64,000 nucleotides of DNA from PNNG01 sp964577055. GTDB lineage: Bacteria; Bacteroidota; Bacteroidia; UBA7662. Shown one piece after another: positions 32,024-44,400 of this stretch. Every line of letters starts with the position of its first letter. Within the stretch, counting starts at the first letter, position 1. Below the pieces are notes generated by a model. It searched no databases. It saw only the letters and a list, made by a program, of their open reading frames with translations, and was not told the DNA's origin. Made by a program: the position numbers and the translations under genes. Location: NCBI GenBank assembly GCA_964577055.1, contig CAZNWC010000011.1:23315-87314 (forward strand). Reading direction: 5' to 3'.

Positions 32024-35000
32024 TTAGCGTACAATCATCAACTTGCCTACCCCTACGCCATTTTCACGTTCGATGCGGTATTGATACGCACCAGCTGCCA
32101 AACGCTGGGTTTCGAAACGGATGTTTTGTACACCCAGTTCTGGCAGTATGCGCGCAACCTCCTTACCTGCTGCATCAAGTATCACCAATTGTGTGCCTTG
32201 GGTAGCAGGAGCACTGAGTTCAAACAAAACCCAGTCGTTGGCTGGATTCGGATAAACCCGGCCCATCAATCCTTGCGGATCTTCAACACTTACATTCAAG
32301 AAGTTGGCGCAGGTAGTATCGTTGCTCAAGTCAATGTCGGTCGACCACTTGGAGTAACCGCACAAACGCACTGTTCCGCCCACCGTGGGCGTCCACGCCT
32401 GGGTAAAGATGTGGTGGATGGTATCGCCCGCTGGCACGGTACGGCTGATGGCGTTGGCGTTGATTTCAACACCATTCACGCTGTAAGCCACGTCAAAACC
32501 GGTAGCCGGTGTGGTGCCGAAGTTTTCGATCACTACTTTTACTTGATAAGGCTGGTTCAAAGCCGGAACTGCCGTAGGTGTGAGGATGGCCGTAACACCA
32601 ATGTCGTCGGTAAGCAACGGATTCACAAATACGGTCACAGTATCCGTCTTGAAGCAAATCGAGTCGGTTAAAGTAGCAACATAGGTGGTGGTTTGTGCAG
32701 GAGCTACCCGCAAACTATCTCCCGTGCCAAGTACGGTGGCACTACCTAAAGTTGTCCAGCGCACTGTTGCACTCGATTTGTAACCAACCGATCCGTTAAA
32801 CTGACGCGGATGGAAAGTTGGATTAGGCGCACTACCACCGTAACCAATGTTTTGGCCCGTGTAAATCACGATGTTGCCATCAGTAAAGGTATCTTGGTTG
32901 GCAGCACTCCATGAAGTGTATACCGTACTTCCGTTTGTCACCTGGTAGAAGAAGCCATATGTCTGGCCAGCTGGAATGGTAATGTTGCCTGGTACCGCTA
33001 CCCCCGAAACCTGAGCACCACCCGTAGTTCCTGTATTCCGTATGGTTGCTGGTGCTGCAGTTACAATTTGCGTCCACCCATTTGCTGCTGTAACGGTAGG
33101 CGCACCATTTACAGGAGTAGTATTATACCAAACATCAACGGTGGCTATGTTGCCAACCGTGCCATACAATGGCACATACAAACTATCTAACACTATTCCT
33201 GAAATAGCACGGACGTTAAAACTAACACCCACTTGACCGTTACCTCCTTGACGATTGGCATCCACAACCACTGAACCAGCAAAACCTGTAGTTGCTGCAC
33301 GTAAGGTTGCCGTGTCCCCAGCGGTAATCGTAGTGTCATTCCCGGCATTCACCGCTAAATAATCATCGGCAAACTGCATAAATCTGGTTACAGCACTGAA
33401 ATTCCCATTGGTATCGCGGACTACCACGCTGGCCTCAATGGTTTGGTTAGGCAATGCCGCTGCAGGCAAGGTGCCCGTCCAGTTACCAGAAGCAGGTGTT
33501 CCAGAAATACGCGTAAGTACAATATCGGCCTGTTGAATGCCATTCACCGTGTAGCGGATGAAAGCGCTGTCGATGCCCACACCGCCGATGTTGTCGCGTG
33601 CCCAAACACTCACTGCACGAGGGGTAACCGCACATTGCGACTCAGGAGGCGTAATGGTCGCCGAATCAATCGTGGGTGGGAACAAGTCGGGCAACAACAC
33701 GCCGTTGAACTCGTAAGCACCCATGTCGGGGGCCTGACCTGTACCACCCGGACGGTTGGTGCCGTTGAAGTCGCGGTTAGGCGTACCCAAAGCTGCAATC
33801 ACTACCGCACCCGACTCTATGCCTGTGGTGGTGCCGGGTACAATCTCCAAATTGGTGTTGGAGATGAATGGTGCCACACTGCGACCGGTTGGCGGTACCG
33901 AGAAGGCATCGTTACCAGGCACACCTGTTTCGGTGATGGCCTTCCAAGCGGCTACATCTACATACACAGGTGCAGTGGTGGTTGTTCCGATTCTACCCAC
34001 CTCGTGGTTGGCCGTGGTATCTACATGATAAGCGTTGTTGTTGATGGTGAGGTTGCTCATGGCATAGCTGGTTGGCAACCATACAGCATTGAAGAAACTC
34101 AACCCGGTACTGTTGGTGTTCATCGTATTGCTGAACACATTGTTTCGTATATCCAGTGATGCTACTGCGGTACTGGTGATGGTCAATGCAGCACTCGCTG
34201 CACCTGCTGTAGAGGCATTGGTGTACGTGCCATACAAGTGAACGCTATTGTAATACACCTGGTGACCCGTACCACTGCTCAAGCGAATGCCCGAAGCGTT
34301 AGAAGTCTGACTGGTATTGGAGCCATTTTGTGTTCGAATGTCATAGATCACATTGTTGGTAATGCGCATACCATTGCCGCTGATCACATACAAGCCATGT
34401 GCACCGTTGGCGGCAGGCGTAAACACCCCGTAAATCTTGTTGGCATTCACCACCAGGTTCTGTGAACCCGTGCCCCCAAACTCAATGCCCGAACGGGCAA
34501 ATGAGAAGGTACCTGTGATGTTGCGGATCTCGTTGCCCTCTACCAAACCATTGTTCAGGTTCTGTAAATCCATGCCCTTGGCACTGATGGTGTTGGAAGT
34601 GGCTGTATCACCAATCAGGTTGCCACTGATGGTAACATCCTGGGCCGCACTCGTGGTGGTTCCACGCAGGTATAAGCCGTAGTAAGCATTGCGCAATTCG
34701 TTGCCTTCAATCCGTACCAAACGCATATTGTCGCCCGTGCCAGATGTCGACACCGTAGTACCCGCCACATACAAAGCATAGTTCGTTGCTACCGTATTGG
34801 TACCGCCGCTGATGCGCGTATTGGCAATGATCAACGAGTCAACACCTGCCGCCAAGGTACTCTGCACCCAGATGCCCATGCTGCCCGATGCCTGACTGCT
34901 GTTGGCGATGTGCAAGGCACGGCCCCCTGTGGCACCCGCACCGTTGATCTCAAAATTGCTCACGCCATTCAAATGAATAAGGCCTTGGGTTGAACTGCCG

Positions 35001-38000
35001 CTCACCAACACCTCGCTGCGGCTGCTATCTACCGTAAAGCGAATGTGGTTCGTGCGTGAACTGCCGTTGATTGGGTTGAGCACAATCGGGAAGCTTTCGC
35101 CTGCACCGTACGCACTGTCAATCAACATGAAGTTCGCCGAACCCACGACCAATCCGGCATTGATGAAGTTCACCGCCGCGGTAATCGTCGCAAAATCGGC
35201 ATTCGCCTGGCTCACCCCTACCCGATAGTTGCCGCTGATTTGCGCCAAAATCTGATAGTCGTATACCGAAGGCGGAGGAGTGCTGCCCACAGGACTGTTG
35301 CCCGATCCGCCCAAAGGCGAGGTGGTTACCACACCGGGGGTATTCAAGGTGGCAAAGTAATATTGAATGGTGTCGAGCTGCTGCACACCGCCCAAAGCCG
35401 CATAGTTGAAGCTGAAAGTAAAGACACTGCCGCTTACCACCGGTACGCTATCCACTGCCCAGGCTCCTCCGTTTTTGTTGTAGAACATGCGCGGTCCGTT
35501 GGCAGCGCCCGTAATCAAACCCGTGGTGTCAACAATGTTGATGGTAATCGTACGACCCGCCGACAAAAGGGTGTCGGCCAAAGGTGTAACCGTGATTTGC
35601 GAAAACTGCAAACCCAAAAACTCATAGGCACCAATATCGGGTGTAGTCGCACTGCGGCTCAAGCCCTCAATATCGCTCTGCACATAGGCTACTGGCGTGC
35701 CCTTGTTGTCGAGCGGCAGGCTCGTTGGGCGCGCAATGTTCGCCGAAATCAAATCGGGCGATACGCTCAAAGACAAAGCATCGCGACCGCTGGCCGTGCT
35801 CCAGGCGCTCACCGAAGTATAACCTGTGGCAGGTGAGTTGTTCCAAAACAAATCGGTGCCTGAGGGCGTGCCATTGGCATTGGTGATCCATACCGCGTTG
35901 TTGTTGGCCGTTAAGCTATCAATCACCCACTGGCCCGAATAATAGATGCCCTTGATGTTGGTGCGGAAGGGTCCCGCATCGGCCGTCAAGTTCACCAAGT
36001 TGTTCAACACTGTTACGCTCGAAAAAGCAGGCGTAGTAGTTGAGCCGCCCGTGATGTGGATACCTGCACCGTAGACAGACGTTGACGTACTGCTCATCAC
36101 CAGGTTCACCGTATTGTTCACAAACGCCACCTGGTCGCGCGGGTTCAATGGGTTGATGGTGGTAGAGGTAGAAAAAGATCCACCTGCATACAGACCATAG
36201 GAAATGATGGTGCTGCTCACATTGGCGGTACCCGAAACAAGGTTATTGAATACCCTGTTCTCGGTACCCAAGCTATCGATGTTCGGGTTCAAAATGTAAA
36301 TACCCATATTGCCTACACGGCCCAATACACGGTTGTCCGACATCGTCAAACCAATCGTGCGGCTGGTGTACAAACCATAACCAAAAGTAGAGGCGGTGTT
36401 AACGTCGGTACAGGTATTGCCCGATACAATGGCACCCGACTGGTTCACCGCGTAAAAACCATAACGGTAGTTCTCCATGGTGTTGGCAATAAATACCAAC
36501 CCTTGAGAATATCCGGAATTCGTCGTGATTCCATTGCCGAAAAAGTCATAATAAAAGCCATTGAAATAATTGCCAGTAATATTGACAAAATCAGCCCCAT
36601 CAACCCGAATGGCTTGGTTGTTTGTGCTGGTGCTGCCCGACAAATCAATAAAACGACAGCTGGTAACCGTCAAAGAATTGGCACCAACCGATGCTTGAAT
36701 ACAACCTGCCAACGCGCTGCCAAACACCGTGCGTTCGAAGGTCAGGCTATTGAAAGTGACATTCGGCGTATTGATGTTAAAGGTGATATTCGAGCCAGTT
36801 GCCGCCGTATCATGCCGCAAAACCACATCACTCGCAATACCTGTAGCGCTGGTGAAAGTGATGCTAAATGCGCTGCTGTTGCCAGGCAATGCGGGAATGC
36901 TGTACGATCCAATGTAGGTGCCCGGATTGATCAAGAAGGTAACCGGACCGGCTATGCCGCCACAAGTGATGGCCGTGATGGCATCTTGCACAGTGGCATA
37001 ATTGGCCAATCCACCTCCAACAGTATAGGTGCCACCCGGAAGCGCCAAACAAAAAGTGCGGGTAATGGTATCGTTGGTCGTATTCAAATCAGGGCCTAAT
37101 CCGTTCGGATTGGCAATCCATGCTTTTAGTTGAAAAGTTTGCGTGGTAGGAACGGTAAGGTTCGTGGCAAATGTATGGTTGATACCCCCAAATGAGCTGA
37201 GACTACCTGTCCATGCCTCAGTGATGGGTGGATTGGTATCTAGTTGATAGGCGACCGTCGCCGAAGTCATAGGGTTTGTTCCCCTGTTCTGAATAAAGAT
37301 ATTCACCTGACTGGTGGTGCCGCCTGTCAATGGCGAAACAGGCGAATCAAACCGTTGAACGGCACCATCTAGGCCCAACAAAGGGGCAAGCGAAAGTCCA
37401 ATGTCACTCAAAATGGAACTCGCACTGCCTGTGGTGGCGCCATTGGTGGTGGAGGTTAAGCGTTGGTGATTCGGCGCGGATCCAACTGTGAAGGTGGCCG
37501 ACTGAAAACCCGTCGTGCTGGTGCGATTGTCCATTTCTACATCCACACACAGTGTCAAAGTGGGATCAAAGGGGAATGGCGTGGTCAACGGAATGTAATA
37601 CCAGCCCCCGGCACTGGTGGTTTGGTTAATCGTGTAACTGGCAGCGCTGAGTACGGTAGTCAGCTGTGCTGGTGTGTAAAATTCAAGGCTGCCTGCACCA
37701 GGGAAAACGGTGCTGGTAAATTGCCCCATCCTGATTTGCAGGTTTGAATAGGTGCCCGGACCATTCGAAGTGGTCGAATTGGCGTTTCGAAACCACAACG
37801 TATCAATGAGTCCCCCCGGAATGTTCGCTCCCCAATCAGAAGGTCTGATCAGAAACTGCGTTTTTTTGTTTGTGGTTGTGTTGAACGGGAATGCATTGTT
37901 TCCGGTTGAATTCAACAAAGCCATGGGATGCGGTGGGGTTTGCCCATATGCCCAAGTAGTGAGGAGCACCAAAAGCATGCTCCGGAGAAAATTCAGTAAG

Positions 38001-38011
38001 ATTGGTTTCAT
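32024..38011 (-). CDS. Giant T9SS cargo protein with beta-helix and CARDB-like modules (1995 aa)
   Basis: A signal peptide (about 1-24, ending TTWAYGQ) precedes an N-terminal jelly-roll-like segment. A CARDB-like Ig unit follows (about 220-320; VAYQLDTNPPITEAWTG). Two long right-handed parallel beta-helix stretches (roughly 330-720 and 910-1390) contain many N-x-G / ITGNxF / VxxNxIxx repeats such as FVNITGNYFNGFYYDFFGNG. A proline-rich Ig region, an SLR-type domain, another CARDB unit and a type-A T9SS domain end the chain (VYPNPANDWVLFELSAP ... LAAGAYQYRIE, KLMIVR). It is probably a cell-surface or released adhesin or polysaccharide-binding protein. The next gene is a paralogue of the same plan. 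Confidence 0.9.
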   Translation of the reverse strand: MKPILLNFLRSMLLVLLTTWAYGQTPPHPMALLNSTGNNAFPFNTTTNKKTQFLIRPSDWGANIPGGLIDTLWFRNANSTTSNGPGTYSNLQIRMGQFTSTVFPGAGSLEFYTPAQLTTVLSAASYTINQTTSAGGWYYIPLTTPFPFDPTLTLCVDVEMDNRTSTTGFQSATFTVGSAPNHQRLTSTTNGATTGSASSILSDIGLSLAPLLGLDGAVQRFDSPVSPLTGGTTSQVNIFIQNRGTNPMTSATVAYQLDTNPPITEAWTGSLSSFGGINHTFATNLTVPTTQTFQLKAWIANPNGLGPDLNTTNDTITRTFCLALPGGTYTVGGGLANYATVQDAITAITCGGIAGPVTFLINPGTYIGSYSIPALPGNSSAFSITFTSATGIASDVVLRHDTAATGSNITFNINTPNVTFNSLTFERTVFGSALAGCIQASVGANSLTVTSCRFIDLSGSTSTNNQAIRVDGADFVNITGNYFNGFYYDFFGNGITTNSGYSQGLVFIANTMENYRYGFYAVNQSGAIVSGNTCTDVNTASTFGYGLYTSRTIGLTMSDNRVLGRVGNMGIYILNPNIDSLGTENRVFNNLVSGTANVSSTIISYGLYAGGSFSTSTTINPLNPRDQVAFVNNTVNLVMSSTSTSVYGAGIHITGGSTTTPAFSSVTVLNNLVNLTADAGPFRTNIKGIYYSGQWVIDSLTANNNAVWITNANGTPSGTDLFWNNSPATGYTSVSAWSTASGRDALSLSVSPDLISANIARPTSLPLDNKGTPVAYVQSDIEGLSRSATTPDIGAYEFLGLQFSQITVTPLADTLLSAGRTITINIVDTTGLITGAANGPRMFYNKNGGAWAVDSVPVVSGSVFTFSFNYAALGGVQQLDTIQYYFATLNTPGVVTTSPLGGSGNSPVGSTPPPSVYDYQILAQISGNYRVGVSQANADFATITAAVNFINAGLVVGSANFMLIDSAYGAGESFPIVLNPINGSSRTNHIRFTVDSSRSEVLVSGSSTQGLIHLNGVSNFEINGAGATGGRALHIANSSQASGSMGIWVQSTLAAGVDSLIIANTRISGGTNTVATNYALYVAGTTVSTSGTGDNMRLVRIEGNELRNAYYGLYLRGTTTSAAQDVTISGNLIGDTATSNTISAKGMDLQNLNNGLVEGNEIRNITGTFSFARSGIEFGGTGSQNLVVNANKIYGVFTPAANGAHGLYVISGNGMRITNNVIYDIRTQNGSNTSQTSNASGIRLSSGTGHQVYYNSVHLYGTYTNASTAGAASAALTITSTAVASLDIRNNVFSNTMNTNSTGLSFFNAVWLPTSYAMSNLTINNNAYHVDTTANHEVGRIGTTTTAPVYVDVAAWKAITETGVPGNDAFSVPPTGRSVAPFISNTNLEIVPGTTTGIESGAVVIAALGTPNRDFNGTNRPGGTGQAPDMGAYEFNGVLLPDLFPPTIDSATITPPESQCAVTPRAVSVWARDNIGGVGIDSAFIRYTVNGIQQADIVLTRISGTPASGNWTGTLPAAALPNQTIEASVVVRDTNGNFSAVTRFMQFADDYLAVNAGNDTTITAGDTATLRAATTGFAGSVVVDANRQGGNGQVGVSFNVRAISGIVLDSLYVPLYGTVGNIATVDVWYNTTPVNGAPTVTAANGWTQIVTAAPATIRNTGTTGGAQVSGVAVPGNITIPAGQTYGFFYQVTNGSTVYTSWSAANQDTFTDGNIVIYTGQNIGYGGSAPNPTFHPRQFNGSVGYKSSATVRWTTLGSATVLGTGDSLRVAPAQTTTYVATLTDSICFKTDTVTVFVNPLLTDDIGVTAILTPTAVPALNQPYQVKVVIENFGTTPATGFDVAYSVNGVEINANAISRTVPAGDTIHHIFTQAWTPTVGGTVRLCGYSKWSTDIDLSNDTTCANFLNVSVEDPQGLMGRVYPNPANDWVLFELSAPATQGTQLVILDAAGKEVARILPELGVQNIRFETQRLAAGAYQYRIERENGVGVGKLMIVR

Positions 38012-38039
38012 ACTACAGGTTTAATCCTTGAAAAATAAG

Positions 38040-38123
38040 TCAGGAATTCGAAATAAAAAACAAATGCGCACCTGCATCGAGGCCCGCAGCAAGCATTAAA
38101 AGGAGTAAAAGTATTCTTTTCAT
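38040..38123 (-). CDS. Candidate 27-aa signal-like peptide upstream of the giant gene
   Basis: A short frame begins ATG AAA AGA ATA and encodes 27 residues (MKRILLLLLMLAAGLDAGAH, then LFFISNS). It looks like a signal peptide without a protein. Its stop is 28 bases before the ATG of the 1995-aa gene on the same strand. It could be a small membrane peptide, an upstream leader frame, or the remnant of a replaced N-terminus. It is too short to be sure it is translated. Confidence 0.3.
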   Translation of the reverse strand: MKRILLLLLMLAAGLDAGAHLFFISNS

Positions 38124-38348
38124 ACGTTGGTTTTAAAGTAGGAAAATACGCCCATCCTATTAAAAATTCGTCAAAATAGCGGACAAACAACTCCTCTTCT
38201 TAGGCAAGTCACCCAAAAATCGACCGCATGAGCGGTGAATCCCCCTTTTTTTGAAGCATTAAAAATCAATTAAAATAGCATTGTCGTTGCCATAGGCCTG
38301 TATTGTTTCGGTCGCTTCGGCCGCAAATGAGAAAGCAAAATTCTTATC

Positions 38349-38380
38349 AAAAAAAGACCGGCAATTGCCGGTCTCTTTTC
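38349..38380 (-). terminator. Terminator of the 2173-aa T9SS cargo gene
   Basis: The near-palindrome AGACCGGCAATTGCCGGTCT is flanked by an A run on the left, which becomes the T run on the minus strand. Confidence 0.85.
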
Positions 38381-38403
38381 TATTGGTCGCACTGGATGGA
38401 TGT

Positions 38404-41400
38404 TTAACGCACAATCATCAATTTGCCCATACCAACACCGGTTGATCGCTCCAACCTGTACTGGTAAGCGCCGGCTGCCAAACGCTGGGTTTCTACCCTG
38501 ATGTTTTGTACACCTACTTCTGGCATGATGCGCGCTACTTCTTTGCCTGCTGCATCAAGCACCAACAAGTGGGTGCCTGCCGTTACGGGCTCACTGAGTT
38601 CGAAGAGTACCCAATCATTGGCAGGATTGGGGTAAACCTTGCGCAAACCAGCTGGCAGTTCGCTCACACTTACTTGAAGCGCAGTTACACACGTTGTATC
38701 GTTGGCCGTATTGATATCGGTCGCCAATTTCGTGTAAGCACACAAGCGAAGCGTTCCACCCACGGTAGGTGTCCACGATTGGCTGAATATGTGATGAATT
38801 GTATCTCCAGGAGCAATCGTTCGGTTGATGGCGTTTGCATTGAGCTCAATAGCTCCAACACGATAAGCGACGTCAAATCCGGTAATGGCACTGCTGCCAA
38901 AGTTGCGGATAACTGCCTTCACTTGGTATGGCTGGTTCAGCATGACTGTGTTAATGTTGGGAGATAAAATCTCCGTTACACCAATATCATCGGTCACCGC
39001 TGGATTCACAAACACGGTCACGGTGTCGGTGTAAGAACAGCTATCGGCAAAACGCGTTGCGTAGTAGGTAGTGGTAGTAGCCGGACCAACACGCAAGGTA
39101 TCGGCATTGCCCAGGAAGTTGGTTCCGTCGGTCCAAGCCAAACTATCGGCACCCAAATAGTACAAGTGACCGGCAAACGTACGGCCTGGGTTGGTACCGC
39201 CTGAGAACAATCCGCCACCGCCAATACCGCCATACAAGGTAAGGGTACCATTGGTTTGCCATACTTGACCAATAGTGGCAGGCAGAGTTGATGTTCCGAT
39301 GTAACGCACACCCGAACCGAACACATAAATACCAGTCAACTGGTTGGCAGGAATTTCGATGGCGTTAGGCAAAGGAGCCCGAACTGCCGTGGTAGTTCCT
39401 GCGCCGGTTACCGACAGGGTATTCACCAAGGTCCAGGCAGCACTGTTGGCTTCTGATCCAACAAAAGTGCCGTTTTTCACATAGATAGAAATCGTGCTGG
39501 TGCCTGAGAAATAAAAATCCATTGCGTTGATGCGCAGGTTTTTATTCGCCATCACCTCAAACATAACCGCACCCGAACCGTTGTTGGCCACACCGCTGAA
39601 CAAGCTATCGGGAGCGCTTCCGCCACTGATGTTGGCACGCAAGGTAGCACTGTCACCAGCGGTGATGGTGGTGTCGTTACCTGCAGAGAAGGCAAGGTAC
39701 ACCTCATCAAAACGCAGGGTATCAGAGGTGCTAACACCTGCGGTATTGGTAGCTTCTACCCAATATGTTACGCTGTCACCGGCCGCAGCTGCAGGCAAAG
39801 TAGCGTTCCAAAGGTTGGCAGTGGCATTGAATGTCATGGCCACCGTTTGTACCGCCGCTGCGTTGCGCCCGTATTTCAATTGGGCAGCAGTAACCGGTGT
39901 TGCCGAACGGGTGATGGCAGCAACTGGCTTCGGACCAGCCGAACAAGTGTTGTTGATTACGGTTACCGAATCGAATGCCACATCTGTGGGTTGGAAAATG
40001 CGTAACTCATCCACTACCTGGGCATGACGCGGTGAACCAGTGTAGTCCCAGCGTGTGCTCGAGAACAATGTAATTTTTACTGTATCCCCTACAAAGGCAT
40101 CCAAATCGTAGCGCAAATCAAGCGTATCGATGCTGGCAGCAGCATTAGCGGCACGCAAAATGGGTGAGGCATAGCCAATGGGTGCCACTGCCTGGTCGTT
40201 CACCATGAGCTGAAATCCACCACTTGCAGCCGTGCTGCGGAACAGCTGCAGCAACTTGAAGCTGGCCGCCAAGCGGCTCAAACCCGAGGCGTCAACATAG
40301 TAGGTCATACTGGCATTAAAGGCAGGGTTCACAGTGGTCCAGTTCAGGTCGGTAGGAGTTATCCAACCGGTTCCAGCAGCAGAGCCACTGAATACCAAGC
40401 TACGCGTACCCGCAATGGCCAAAGTATCTCCCCCGGGAATGGTATCAATCAATTCTACTTTGGCCGAAGCACCTGCTAAATCACAAGCATTCACGGGCAA
40501 ATTGCCTGCATCGAAGTTCTCGTAGAAAGGTGCTTGGAAAATTGTAGCCAAGTAATTGTTCGCAATACGGCTAGCTGAGTCATTGGTAGCATTGCCATCA
40601 CCTGCCAGGCTCACCCAAGTGACCACGGTATCGCTACCATTGTTGAAGGTAACCGGCATGGCGAAAATGTGGTTAACGGTTGCACCAGGCAAAACAGGTC
40701 CCGTAATGGTTTCAGTTACACTGGCGGCGCTGTTCAAACGGTACGAAACACTGGTATTCACCATGGTGTCGAGACCACTGTTGGTTACTTCCACTTGCAA
40801 TGGCAAGGTCAAACGTGGAATACAGCCATCTTCAATAGGTATTGGCAGGCCGTTAATAATAAGGGCAGGGTTCGCCAAGCTGGCATCGAGACTGGCCGGA
40901 GCAAATTCATATACACCTGGATCAGGGGTTGTTGATCGGGTTAGTCCGTTCAAATCGGTAGCTACCAAGGCCGACAGGTTTGCACCAATATTATTCGCCT
41001 GAAATGCGGTAGGCACAAAATCAAAGGCCACTCGGTTGACAAAAGTAGGGTCTGCATCAGTAGAATTTTGATCGAATGCACCATTGTTCGCCGCTTGCCA
41101 GTTCGCCAAAGTAGGATAGCCAGTGGTATAGTAACCTACCCCATTGGTTCCAGCTGTGCTCAACATGGTCAATACGTTGTTGTTCGACTGCGGAACATTG
41201 CTGGCACCCGTGATGTACAAACAATATTTGGTGCCAGACCCGCCACGCGAAACGTAAGAGATGTTGTTGAAGAAGCGGTGATCGCTGCCAGTGCCAAGGA
41301 AATAATTGGCATACACCAAACCTGATGTCGAAGAATCGTTATCGAATACTGTGGTATTGTGCAACACATAAACATGCACTCCTCCGGTCACATAAATACC

Positions 41401-44400
41401 GTAAATAGAACCCGTCAACGAATTAAAGTTGTAGAGCAAGTTGTTGCTAACAACGTTGGGGGCAATACTGTCGCCAGCCGCACCGGTATAAAAAATACCA
41501 TAAGAAGTATATGATGTTGAAGAAGGATTAAGCCCATGTGTGGTGTGGATGCGGTTTTTGCTCACCCGCACGCCCCTTGCGCCTGTGCTGTTGTAAATGC
41601 CGTAAAAGGTCGTAATGTTGGTGCGGCCCGGACGTGCAATTTCATTGTTTTCGATCAACACATCGTGCGCCTGGATGGTATAAATGGCGTAGATGTAAGT
41701 ATCCATCACCCGGTTATTGGTGATGCGGATATTACTCACTGGGGCTCCAGCCGCACCGTTGAAGCGGATGGTGTAGTAACCACCAATCACCAGGTTCGAG
41801 TCAACCACCACATCGGTAGCGGTAGTAGCAGTGGTAGTGGAAGTGAGTGAACCCGAAGCCACGATGCCCCCGGTGGCAGTGCTGGTGGCTGCCAAACTTA
41901 CTGCCACGGTGTTGTTCACAATGCGGATGTTCTCTACATCTAACAGCTGAATGCCCACGTTCGCCAAGCTGGCATCTACATACATGTTACGCAAACGGAT
42001 GTGCTTGGAGCCGTTCAATACAATCACTTGGGCCGAACCTGTGCTACCTGCCGTGCGAATCGTATCGCCTTGTCCATCGAAAGTGATGGTGTCGGTAGCG
42101 CTGGTGCCTGGGATGTTACCCAAAGCCAGCTGCTCGGTGATCAGGTTTGAAGGACCATCGAACAAGAAAGTAACCGGACCACTCACTCCGCCACAATTCA
42201 AAATGCTTGACAAAGCCGCGATGCTGGGGAAGTTGCTGGTAGGACTGCCGATGGTATAGGTACCCGCTGGAATAGGCTGACACAGGATCATGCGCAGCGT
42301 ATCGTTTTGTGGGGTGGGATCTGACGCTCCATTAGGGGCAGCCGTCCATGCCACCAATTCACCCGAAACCCCCAGAGGGACCGTCAAATTGGCGGTAAAG
42401 GTGTACGTTGCGGTATCAAAAGGCGCCACACTACCTGAAAAAGTTTCGGTAACGGTCGTTGCACTTCCAAACTGGTAAGCAACCGTGGCGGTGGTGAGGG
42501 TATCGGCACCTACATTTTTGAAGCGGATAGTTACCGGATAAGGCGTTCCACCTGTTACCACAGCCGGAGGCGAAGTGATTTCGGTCATTAACAAATCACT
42601 TGCTACCAATTGAATTTCGAAGGCACCAATATCGGGATTGCTGCCGCGATTATTGCCCAAAATGTCACTGGTCACATACGACAAGGGAGTACCTGCATCT
42701 TTCAAAGGTGATATGCTCAAAGGCGTAAGATCAGTGCTCGAAGTATACAAAGGATTCGTGTCCAATGAAGCCGCCTCTTGCCCTGTTAAGGTGGTCCAAG
42801 CCGGCAAGGTATAGTTCGTACTGGCCACACGAATTGCACCCGCGGGATTGGTTACATCCATGAAATACAAATTGTTGTTGGCTGCCACCTTATTGTTCAA
42901 GTGGTCGGCACTCAAATACAAGCCCGCAAAGTTGGTCGCTGTCGTTTGACGCACGGCCTTGATGGAATTGTTGTAAAGTTCAAATCCGGCACTGTCAACA
43001 GCAGGGGCTGTTGCAGAACCACCTGTAAGAAAAATCACGCCGTTGGCTGTAGTTGAAGTGGTGGTAGAGCGCAACTCAATGCTATTGTGGGCAATGGTCA
43101 AGCGGTCGGTACCATCGGTGGTACTGGCTACCAAATAAATGGCCCGAGGAGTGGTAGAAGAAAAATCACCGTTGATCACGTTATTGGCAATGAGGTTCTG
43201 TGCCCCAGCTGTAGCAGGAGCGGTCATATTGCTCATGTAGATGCCGTAAATGCCAATCTGACCACTTATGCGGTTGTTGTTAACGGTCATTTCGGTGGTG
43301 CGTGACAAGAAAATACCTTGTGACGACACGTTCGACTGAAAGTCGGTCATGGTATTGCCATCCACAATGCTGCCCTGGTGATTGGTCAAATAAATACCAT
43401 AGTAATACAGATTAGTCATTTGGTTGGCAACGTATTGGTTGCCTGCACTGTAACCCGGACTTGCTGCACCTGCGTGGTAAATGCCATAATAGGCATTGCT
43501 GATTTGGTTGCCAATGGCAATCAAACCTTGCGTATTGGTGGCGTAAATGGCCCGGTTGTTTGAGGAGGTGTTACCTGCCGTACCTGACAAAATACAGCCA
43601 GTTACAGCAATGTTAGAAGCGTTGTTGATGAAAATGCCCGCAGAAGCTGCCGTTGGTGCAGCCGATTGGGTAAAGCTCATTGAACTAATCGACACATTGC
43701 TGCCGCCATTGATTTCGATAGAATTACCGGTACCAGCATTGCTGAAAATCACATCGCCGGCAACACCGGTCGCAGAAGTAAGGGTTAAACCATTGCTGGC
43801 ACCCGGAAAATTGGTGATGGTGTAAGTACCGGTATAAGTTCCGGGTGCTATGCTCAAGGTTACAGCCGAACCAATGCCTGCGCAATTGATAATACTTAAG
43901 GCATCGGTCAAGCTTTGAAAGTTTCCGCTGCTTGCTGGCAAATTGGGATTGATTGTATAAAAGCCATTCAGTGGCGTGATGAGGGCATCTATGCGAATAG
44001 GGGTTGAAGGCAAGGTAGTAGCTCCGCAAGTCACTTGGCAGCGGTAATAGGCCACAGCAATCGACTGCACTTGGCTGTGATTGGCGGTCGTCGCACCTGC
44101 GATGGGCGTCCAGTTGATGCTATCGGTTGATTCTTGCCACTGATAGGTTTGGCCTTGGCCAAAAGAGGTGCCTTGCAACGAAAGACCAAAACTTTGGCCT
44201 GCGCAAACATTGACAGATGTAGCTTGGGTAATACCCGGGGTCGGAGGATCTATACACGGCGCATTGGCAATGTGGGTGAATTTGATTTGAGCACGTACGG
44301 TACGAGCGTTATTTAAAGAAGTACTGTTCGTTCCAGCCGTTTGCGAGATGATGTTGCCTGGATCTTTGTACCAAGCAAAATTCGCAGTTGAAACGCCGGT

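Noticed and set aside
32006..32671. Frames antisense to the giant T9SS genes, several over 150 codons
   Set aside because: Long antisense frames arise from the repetitive Thr/Ala/Gly-rich coding sequence; none has a signal, domain or promoter of its own.
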